From positions 46,592 through 51,611 of the forward strand of contig PAHQ01000051.1 in NCBI GenBank assembly GCA_002705125.1: 5,020 bases of DNA. The letters are read 5' to 3'. The notes below the pieces were generated by a model. That model worked only from the letters and a program-made list of their open reading frames with translations. It did no database searches and had not been told where the DNA came from. The position numbers and the translations under genes are program-made. Positions 1 to 4,400 of this stretch are shown piece by piece. Numbering within the stretch: the stretch's first letter is position 1; each line of letters begins with the position of its first letter. The stretch comes from Verrucomicrobiales bacterium (GTDB lineage Bacteria; Verrucomicrobiota; Verrucomicrobiia; Verrucomicrobiales; DEV007).

Positions 1-846
1 CGTGACGGTCAAGGTCTTGGGTATTCAAGCTTCTCAATACCTCCTATCAAGGACTCCTCTAAGGGATTCACGGTTACTTTCGACTATGAATTTTTTGACA
101 GCCCTGGCTCAAATGATCCTGCTGACGGCATGTCATTTAACTATGGAAATGCTAGTCTTGGAGAATTAGGTGGAGCCGAGGAAGGGATGACAAGGCCCGA
201 CAATGGTCCTGTAATTACAGGTGTTACTGAAAACCTATCTTTTGAAATAGACACTTGGAGAAATGGTGATCCAGAGCAAGGTTTAAATATTTCAGGTGTT
301 GGAGAGGGTGTTGAACTAGACCAGCTAGCTTTTGAAAATGGCATCATTCTTGAAGATGGTTCTAGAAAAGAAGGTACTATGGAGATATCTTGGTCTCCAC
401 AATCAGGCGCATCATTTAAAACTGAAGGTCTCACCACTAATGCTAATTTCGAGGATATTGAAACAAGCGGCTTCACTGCCGATGATAGCCATACATTTAT
501 TTTCTCAGCACGAGTCGGAGGAGCCAACATGGACATATTCATTGACAATCTAGTAATCTCACTGGGTACATTAGGTGCACCATTCCAGATTACAGATATC
601 GATAAACAAGGGTCTGAGGTCACTCTTACGTGGACTTCAAGTCCAAACAGAGTCTACTTAGTTGAACGAAGTGAGAGCCTTGAAAATGATGTCATTGACT
701 CTAACCGTGACGGTGAAGTCGGCTTCTGGGAGGAAGTTGATGATGGGGTCCTGAGTGAGGGAGAAGAAACTACTTTCATTGATGAGGTATTTGATGATTC
801 CAAGAAAGTTTTTTGGAGAATTACTGACATGGGGAAAGCTGAATAA
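1..846 (+). CDS. Secreted L-type lectin-like protein, 3' part (5'-truncated by the window)
   Basis: The frame is open from base 1 and encodes 281 residues before TAA; the true start lies outside the window, so the ATG at 130 is an internal Met and not a start. Residues 1-189 are most of one L-type lectin module: it enters at the R-D-G-Q-G-L-G-Y strand, then P-A-D-G (Asp42), E-I-D-T-W-R-N (Glu82, Asp84, Asn88) and S-A-R-V-G-G-A-N...I-D-N. These match the concanavalin A pattern of a sugar-contacting Asp and a Glu-x-Asp-Thr-aromatic-x-Asn metal strand. Residues 190-281 are the C-terminal domain shared with the next gene, including an EF-hand loop. The loop before the metal strand is longer here (T-R-P-D-N-G-P-V-I-T-G-V) than in the other modules. 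Upstream modules and a signal peptide are expected by analogy but not seen. Role in glycan binding outside the cell is inferred; the ligand is unknown. Confidence 0.9.
   Translation, partial: RDGQGLGYSSFSIPPIKDSSKGFTVTFDYEFFDSPGSNDPADGMSFNYGNASLGELGGAEEGMTRPDNGPVITGVTENLSFEIDTWRNGDPEQGLNISGVGEGVELDQLAFENGIILEDGSRKEGTMEISWSPQSGASFKTEGLTTNANFEDIETSGFTADDSHTFIFSARVGGANMDIFIDNLVISLGTLGAPFQITDIDKQGSEVTLTWTSSPNRVYLVERSESLENDVIDSNRDGEVGFWEEVDDGVLSEGEETTFIDEVFDDSKKVFWRITDMGKAE
568..843 (+). repeat. Conserved C-terminal domain with EF-hand loop, copy in gene 1
   Basis: This 92-residue domain begins T-L-G-A-P-F-Q-I-T-D-I and ends D-M-G-K-A-E. By eye it matches the domain at 3972-4247 at about 75 of 92 residues, with only four differences in the last 49. 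Its first half has the short beta-strand pattern L-T-W-T-S-S...V-Y-L-V-E-R-S. Bases 697-732 encode a canonical 12-residue EF-hand loop (D-S-N-R-D-G-E-V-G-F-W-E). It resembles C-terminal domains of secreted Verrucomicrobiota proteins, where a sorting or anchoring role is plausible but unproven. Confidence 0.75.
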
Positions 847-882
847 TTACCTCTAAACACATTCCCCAAAACGGCCTGAATG

Positions 883-900
883 AACAGAGTGTAATCTGTT
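883..900 (+). terminator. Weak hairpin, possible terminator of gene 1
   Basis: AACAGA (883-888) pairs with TCTGTT (895-900) around a 6-nt loop, followed by TTATA, 36 bases after the stop codon. The stem is short and there is no real T-tract. Flanking aaaacggcc (868-876) and gggcgtttt (929-937) could close a larger imperfect stem around it. This is the only candidate seen for ending gene 1; readthrough into gene 2 is equally possible. Confidence 0.25.
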
Positions 901-938
901 TTATAGCTCCATTATTCTAAAAGATGTTGGGCGTTTTC

Positions 939-973
939 ATTTCTTATGTTAATTTAACGTTAACATAAGAAAT
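939..973. promoter_or_regulatory. Perfect 14-bp inverted repeat upstream of gene 2, possible operator
   Basis: ATTTCTTATGTTAA (939-952) is the exact reverse complement of TTAACATAAGAAAT (960-973), with 7 bases between. A second palindrome, TTAACGTTAA (954-963), sits inside. No T-run follows, so it is a poor intrinsic terminator. It ends 5 bp before a possible -10 box (979-984) and covers the -35 region, where a repressor or activator dimer could bind. Function is inferred; a hairpin in a readthrough transcript is the alternative. Confidence 0.5.
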
Positions 974-984
974 TTTCGTATAGA
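954..984 (+). promoter_or_regulatory. Candidate promoter of gene 2
   Basis: TATAGA (979-984) is a good -10 match. The best -35 is TTAACG (954-959) with a long 19-bp spacer, inside the inverted repeat, so the promoter may be weak or depend on a regulator. The predicted transcript start near 991 would leave a leader of about 26 nt before the ATG at 1017 and would exclude the TTG at 990 as a start. It is placed similarly to the better promoter of gene 3. Confidence 0.4.
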
Positions 985-1002
985 AAATTTTGCTCAAACT
1001 CT

Positions 1003-1016
1003 ACTCCCACAAAACT
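1003..1016 (+). promoter_or_regulatory. Conserved 14-nt leader directly before the gene 2 start
   Basis: ACTCCCACAAAACT abuts the ATG at 1017. The same 14 bases occur at 4383-4396 before gene 3, where CTCT intervenes before the ATG. No purine-rich Shine-Dalgarno motif lies in the usual window of either gene. The 4-base offset would put the leader in a different frame in gene 3, so it is more likely noncoding leader than N-terminal coding sequence; this decides the start at 1017. Confidence 0.6.
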
Positions 1017-4000
1017 ATGTCTATAAACAAATTATGGAAGGTGCTCATTACTGCAGGCACATTTTCTACACTAACGTTTTCGGCGAATGCTCAAGAAACT
1101 TATTCGCAAAATTTTGATGATTTTGGAGACGGAGAAACTGATCTTGGAGACGGATCAACTATTAATGGTGATGCGGCTTCTATTCAAGATGGACGACTTC
1201 AACTTACCAGAGACGGTGAAGCTTTAGGCTTTTCAAGTTTCTCAGTTCCTCCTATAGAAGGTTCATCCCAAGGGTTTTCAATAACCTTTGACTACGAGTT
1301 ATTTGATAGTACCGGAGCAAATGATCCGGCTGATGGATTTTCAATTAATTATGGCGATGCTGCCCTAGGTGAACTGGGTTCAGCTGAGGAAGGAATGAAT
1401 GCGAACCAAGCTACAGAAAATATTTCTTTTGAAGTCGATACATGGCGAAACGGTGACACTGAACAAGGTGTTAATATTTCTGGTCTCTCAGGTGGAGTTA
1501 ACTTAGGTGAATTGGCGTTTACTAATGGAGTCATCTTGGATGACGGACAAACAGTGAGCGGTACCATGGAAATAAGTTGGGACCCCTCATTAGGGGCTTC
1601 TTTCAAAACAACAGGACTTAATACTGATGCAGATTTTCAAAACGTTGAAGTTCCAGATTTTATTCCTAGTGACGACCACACCTTTATTTTCTCTGCCAGA
1701 GTAGGTGGTGCGAATCAGGATTTATTCATTGATAACCTAATCATATCAACCGGTCCCGATGGTGACGATGATGAGGATGGTCTTCCCAATTCATATGAAA
1801 TAGCAAATGATCTTGATCCAGATGATGCTACAGGTGATAACGGTGCAGAGGGCGACCCTGATGGAGATGGATTTAGTAACATTGACGAGTATGAAAATAA
1901 AACAAACCCTCAAAACCCTGATACTGACGGTGATGGCTTAGTTGATAGTGTTGAAAATGGCTCGGGTGACTACGATGGACCCGAAGCAACTGGCACTGAC
2001 CCTCTAAACCCTGACACAGACGGTGACAATCTCATTGATGGAGTTGAAAACCCTACTTTATCATACGATCCTGAAAATCCTGAAGAACAACCGGGAACAG
2101 ATCCTAATTTAAATGATACCGATGGAGACGGATTTAGCGACGGAAATGAAGTTGCCAGTGGAAGAAATCCCACCGAGGAAGATGAAGTAGATGAAAGTAC
2201 ATACGTTCAAAATTTTGAAGGATTCTCTAACGGTGAAACTGATCTTGGTGATGGCTCTATTATTGCCGGTGACGCAGCTTCCGTAGAAGATGGCAGACTA
2301 ATATTGACTAGAGATGGCCAGGGACTTGGCTTTTCAAGCTTCTCAGTTCCTCCAATCCCGGGATCCTCCAATGGCTTTAAAATTACTTTTGATTATGAAC
2401 TTAATGATGGCCCAGGTGACGGTAACCCAGCTGATGGTTTTTCTATCAATTATGGGGATGCTACACTTGGAGAGCTGGGAGCTGCAGAGGAGGGTATGAA
2501 TGGTAGCCAAGCAACCGAAAATATTTCTTTTGAAGTTGATACATGGCAAAATTTTGATACTGAACAAGGTGTTAATATTTCAGGTTTGGCTGGTGGATTA
2601 GACCTTGATCAGCTGGCCTTTACGAACGGTCCGATCCTTAACGACGGTGAACGCGTCGAGGGCACCATTGAAATAGTCTGGCAACCAAGCTTGGGTGCAA
2701 CATTTACGACCACAGGCATGAATACTAATGCTGATTTTGAAAACGTTGAAATCCCAGATTTTGTATCAAGTGATGATCACACTTTTATCATTTCAGCAAG
2801 AGTCGGGGGTGCAAACCAAGACTTTATCATAGATAATTTAATAATCCAAACGGGGCTATTCGACGGAGACGAAGATGAAGACAATATACCTGATGTTTAT
2901 GAGAATGAAATAGCAGGAAATATAACAGACTTAAATGGTATAGGCGAGGGACCAGGACCTGGTGCTGGAACTGGTGACTTTGATGGGGATGGCATAGCAG
3001 ATTTTGAGGAATATGAAAATAGAACTAATCCCACCAAAGTGGATACTGATGAGGACGGTTTAAGTGATAAGGCTGAAACAGGTACAGGTATATGGGTTAG
3101 TATTGATGATACAGGTACAAATCCACTCAAGGCTGATTCTGATAGTGATGGACTTTCAGATGGAGTAGAAAATCCAGACCTCGCTTTTGATCCACAAAAT
3201 CCTGAAGATCAAACGGGATCAGACCCTAATATTGTGGATACTGATGGAGATACAGTTTCTGATGGCTCCGAAATTATAAAAGGAAGAGATCCAACAGTTG
3301 CTCAAGCTACACCTCGTGGTTACGAGCAAGACTTTGATGGATATCCTGATGGTACGACTGATCTTGGTGATGGCAGTGTTATCACAGGCGCTGCTGCGGA
3401 GGTTGTTGATGGAAGACTTCAATTGACTAAAGATGGTCAAGGACTTGGATTCTCAAGTTGGACTATACCTGCTATCCAAAATTCATCTCAAGGCTTTACC
3501 GTTACTTTTGATATGGAAATCACCGATAGCCCAGGAGCTAACGATCCAGCAGATGGACTATCTTTTAATTACGGAGACTTTCAACTGGGAGAACAAGGAC
3601 AAGCTGAAGAAGGTATGGAGAACCGCCCAGGAATTAACAACAATCTATCTTGGGAAGTCGATACTTGGAGAAATGGTGACCCTGAGCAAGGAGTCAATAT
3701 TGCTGAGCAAGTTGATGGATCAAAATTAGATGTCGCATTTACAAATGGTATTATCCTTGCAGACGGTGGAAGTGTTTCAGGTCCTGTGACCATTTCATAC
3801 AATCCCTCAACTGGAGCAAGCTTTATCACAGAAGGACTTGATACTAACGCTGACTTTGAGGACGTTGAACTCACTTTTGTTGGAGATGACTCATTTAACT
3901 TTGGTATTTCAGCTCGAGTTGGAGGAGCAAACCAAGATCTATTCATCGATAATTTTGTTCTATCACTAGGAACTTTGGGAACACCTTTCCAAATCACAGA

Positions 4001-4250
4001 TATTAGCAAGGAGGGCACTGAGGTTGCTATCACATGGGCTTCAAGCGCAAACAGGATTTATAAAATCGAGAGAAGTGAAAGCCTAGAGAATGATGACGTT
4101 GACTCAAACCGTGACGGAGAAGTTGGCTTCTGGGAAGAAGTTGATGATGGAATCCTCAGTGAAGGAGATGAAACCACTTTCACTGATGAGGTCTTTGATG
4201 ATTCCAAAAAAGTTTTTTGGAGAGTCACTGACATGGGTAAAGCCGAATAG
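1017..4250 (+). CDS. Secreted three-lectin-module protein with TSP3-like calcium-binding linkers
   Basis: This gene encodes 1077 residues. The start is set at ATG 1017: the frame extends to TTG 990, but that stretch is the shared leader, and ATG gives a clean signal peptide (K-L-W-K then a hydrophobic core, predicted cut after S-A-N-A, residue 25). Order of parts: lectin module 1 (27-246), TSP3-like linker (247-393), lectin module 2 (394-613), second linker (616-767), lectin module 3 (768-985), C-terminal domain (986-1077). Predicted sugar/metal residues are Asp106, Glu139, Asp141, Asn145; Asp473, Glu506, Asp508, Asn512; and Asp846, Glu880, Asp882, Asn886. This pattern is that of calcium-dependent L-type lectins. 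No catalytic domain, membrane span after the signal peptide, or cysteine is visible. I infer an exported, multivalent, calcium-stabilised glycan-binding or adhesive protein. Plain concanavalin-like structural modules without sugar binding are the alternative. Confidence 0.93.
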   Translation: MSINKLWKVLITAGTFSTLTFSANAQETYSQNFDDFGDGETDLGDGSTINGDAASIQDGRLQLTRDGEALGFSSFSVPPIEGSSQGFSITFDYELFDSTGANDPADGFSINYGDAALGELGSAEEGMNANQATENISFEVDTWRNGDTEQGVNISGLSGGVNLGELAFTNGVILDDGQTVSGTMEISWDPSLGASFKTTGLNTDADFQNVEVPDFIPSDDHTFIFSARVGGANQDLFIDNLIISTGPDGDDDEDGLPNSYEIANDLDPDDATGDNGAEGDPDGDGFSNIDEYENKTNPQNPDTDGDGLVDSVENGSGDYDGPEATGTDPLNPDTDGDNLIDGVENPTLSYDPENPEEQPGTDPNLNDTDGDGFSDGNEVASGRNPTEEDEVDESTYVQNFEGFSNGETDLGDGSIIAGDAASVEDGRLILTRDGQGLGFSSFSVPPIPGSSNGFKITFDYELNDGPGDGNPADGFSINYGDATLGELGAAEEGMNGSQATENISFEVDTWQNFDTEQGVNISGLAGGLDLDQLAFTNGPILNDGERVEGTIEIVWQPSLGATFTTTGMNTNADFENVEIPDFVSSDDHTFIISARVGGANQDFIIDNLIIQTGLFDGDEDEDNIPDVYENEIAGNITDLNGIGEGPGPGAGTGDFDGDGIADFEEYENRTNPTKVDTDEDGLSDKAETGTGIWVSIDDTGTNPLKADSDSDGLSDGVENPDLAFDPQNPEDQTGSDPNIVDTDGDTVSDGSEIIKGRDPTVAQATPRGYEQDFDGYPDGTTDLGDGSVITGAAAEVVDGRLQLTKDGQGLGFSSWTIPAIQNSSQGFTVTFDMEITDSPGANDPADGLSFNYGDFQLGEQGQAEEGMENRPGINNNLSWEVDTWRNGDPEQGVNIAEQVDGSKLDVAFTNGIILADGGSVSGPVTISYNPSTGASFITEGLDTNADFEDVELTFVGDDSFNFGISARVGGANQDLFIDNFVLSLGTLGTPFQITDISKEGTEVAITWASSANRIYKIERSESLENDDVDSNRDGEVGFWEEVDDGILSEGDETTFTDEVFDDSKKVFWRVTDMGKAE
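1095..1754 (+). repeat. L-type lectin module 1 of gene 2
   Basis: This first copy of the module directly follows the signal peptide. It shows I-N-G-D-A-A-S-I-Q-D-G-R-L-Q-L-T, comparable to the legume-lectin strand G-D-A...G-x-L-x-L-T. Next come N-D-P-A-D-G-F-S, then F-E-V-D-T-W-R-N-G-D-T-E-Q-G, then F-S-A-R-V-G-G-A-N-Q-D-L-F-I-D-N. Its loop before the metal strand (N-A-N-Q-A) is the short form. It shares 24-nt and 27-nt exact DNA runs with gene 3. Confidence 0.8.
1755..2195 (+). repeat. Five thrombospondin type 3-like repeats, linker 1
   Basis: These 147 residues hold five acidic repeats: D-G-D-D-D-E-D-G, D-P-D-G-D-G, D-T-D-G-D-G, D-T-D-G-D-N and D-T-D-G-D-G. Most are followed by a Gly/hydrophobic-Asp...Glu pattern and an N-P or T-D-P turn. 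This is the bacterial TSP3 pattern, whose Asp side chains bind calcium and stiffen the chain. Here it joins lectin modules 1 and 2, probably as a calcium-dependent rigid spacer. Confidence 0.85.
2196..2855 (+). repeat. L-type lectin module 2 of gene 2
   Basis: This second copy has I-A-G-D-A-A-S-V-E-D-G-R-L, N-P-A-D-G-F-S (Asp473), F-E-V-D-T-W-Q-N-F-D (Glu506, Asp508, Asn512) and S-A-R-V-G-G-A-N-Q-D-F. The metal strand differs from every other copy at two places: Gln for Arg, and Phe for the Gly after Asn. It shares a 23-nt exact DNA run with module 1 (1458-1480 and 2559-2581), pointing to internal duplication or gene conversion. Confidence 0.8.
2862..3317 (+). repeat. Five thrombospondin type 3-like repeats, linker 2
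   Basis: These 152 residues hold five repeats in the same irregular order as linker 1: D-G-D-E-D-E-D-N, D-F-D-G-D-G, D-T-D-E-D-G, D-S-D-S-D-G and D-T-D-G-D-T. The shared irregular layout, including the longer fourth unit (V-E-N-P-D-L-A-F-D-P), shows that linker and lectin were duplicated as one unit. The motifs are more degenerate than in linker 1, and a flexible G-E-G-P-G-P-G-A-G-T-G stretch sits before repeat two. Confidence 0.83.
3318..3971 (+). repeat. L-type lectin module 3 of gene 2
   Basis: This third copy is the most diverged in the gene. It has G-A-A in place of G-D-A in the first strand pair and S-W-E-V-D-T-W in place of S-F-E-V-D-T-W. Its V-T-I-S-Y-N-P-S replaces M-E-I-S-W-D-P-S. 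The loop before the metal strand (E-N-R-P-G-I-N-N) also differs. The key residues Asp846, Glu880, Asp882 and Asn886 are kept. It sits directly against the C-terminal domain, as does the module of gene 1. Confidence 0.8.
3972..4247 (+). repeat. Conserved C-terminal domain with EF-hand loop, copy in gene 2
   Basis: These are residues 986-1077, the partner of 568-843. Bases 4101-4136 encode residues 1029-1040, D-S-N-R-D-G-E-V-G-F-W-E. Ligand positions 1, 3, 5, 9 and 12 and the Gly at position 6 fit a textbook EF-hand calcium loop. The domain ends K-V-F-W-R-V-T-D-M-G-K-A-E with no hydrophobic anchor, basic tail or LPxTG motif. Surface retention or export targeting is a guess from position and conservation. 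Confidence 0.75.
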
Positions 4251-4280
4251 TTCTAAATTAAAAAAAAATAATCATTAATT

Positions 4281-4314
4281 GAAGGCTGTCCACAAGGGCA
4301 GCCTTCTTTGTTTT
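4281..4314 (+). terminator. Rho-independent terminator of gene 2
   Basis: GAAGGCTGTCC (4281-4291) pairs with GGGCAGCCTTC (4296-4306) around the 4-base loop ACAA, with one G-U wobble. TTTGTTTT follows at 4307-4314. It lies 30 bases after the stop codon and separates gene 2 from the gene 3 promoter. Confidence 0.92.
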
Positions 4315-4350
4315 AACGCAAAGAGTTGTTTTTGAGGGTATTATGCGTTA
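4314..4350. promoter_or_regulatory. 7-bp inverted repeat spanning the gene 3 -35 region
   Basis: TAACGCA (4314-4320) is the exact reverse complement of TGCGTTA (4344-4350), 23 bases apart, with the -35 box at the centre. The arms are short, so chance is possible. The notable point is that its centre (4332) is 23 bp before the -10 box, the same as for the inverted repeat of gene 2. The left arm also shares TTAACG with the gene 2 palindrome. Confidence 0.3.
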
Positions 4351-4360
4351 TATTTATAAT
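4332..4360 (+). promoter_or_regulatory. Sigma70-type promoter of gene 3
   Basis: TTGAGG (4332-4337) and a perfect TATAAT (4355-4360) are separated by the ideal 17 bp. The predicted transcript start is near 4367, giving a leader of about 34 nt. It lies directly after the gene 2 terminator, so gene 3 should be transcribed on its own. Confidence 0.75.
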
Positions 4361-4382
4361 GTAAATACAGCCTCTCATTCTA

Positions 4383-4396
4383 ACTCCCACAAAACT
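4383..4396 (+). promoter_or_regulatory. Conserved 14-nt leader before gene 3
   Basis: ACTCCCACAAAACT is identical to 1003-1016, here followed by CTCT and then the ATG at 4401. There is no Shine-Dalgarno motif nearby. The shared sequence lies within the predicted 5' leader of both transcripts. Confidence 0.6.
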
Positions 4397-4400
4397 CTCT

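Noticed and set aside
130..132. ATG at 130 as the start of gene 1
   Set aside because: The same frame is open to base 1 and encodes the preceding lectin strands (R-D-G-Q-G-L-G through P-A-D-G), so this Met lies inside the module.
939..973. The inverted repeat as an intrinsic terminator of gene 1
   Set aside because: The stem is AT-rich and is followed by TTTCGTATAG with no T-run, and it overlaps the likely promoter of gene 2.
990..1016. TTG at 990 as the start of gene 2, adding nine residues
   Set aside because: The stretch contains the leader shared with gene 3, where it is in another frame relative to the ATG. It has no ribosome binding site, and the predicted transcript start near 991 would remove the TTG. 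ATG 1017 gives a normal signal peptide.
3433..3729. Forward open frames in other phases (332-553, 2314-2499, 3433-3729, 4090-4278, 4666-4920)
   Set aside because: Each overlaps a clearly coding frame, and several start at equivalent positions in paralogous modules, as expected for out-of-frame shadows.
1095..3971. CRISPR array or mobile element to explain the repeats
   Set aside because: The repeats are coding, in frame, hundreds of bases long and diverged at third codon positions. There are no short direct repeats with unique spacers, no transposase and no terminal repeats.
3581..4033. Reverse-strand open frames such as 3581-4033, 141-623 and 4757-5020
   Set aside because: They lie opposite lectin modules at equivalent places and give Ser/Pro-rich sequences with no recognisable domain. 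They are repeated shadows of the same coding pattern.
1017..4250. A glycoside hydrolase or other enzyme carrying lectin-like modules
   Set aside because: All of the length is accounted for by signal peptide, three lectin modules, two linkers and the C-terminal domain, leaving no room for a catalytic domain.
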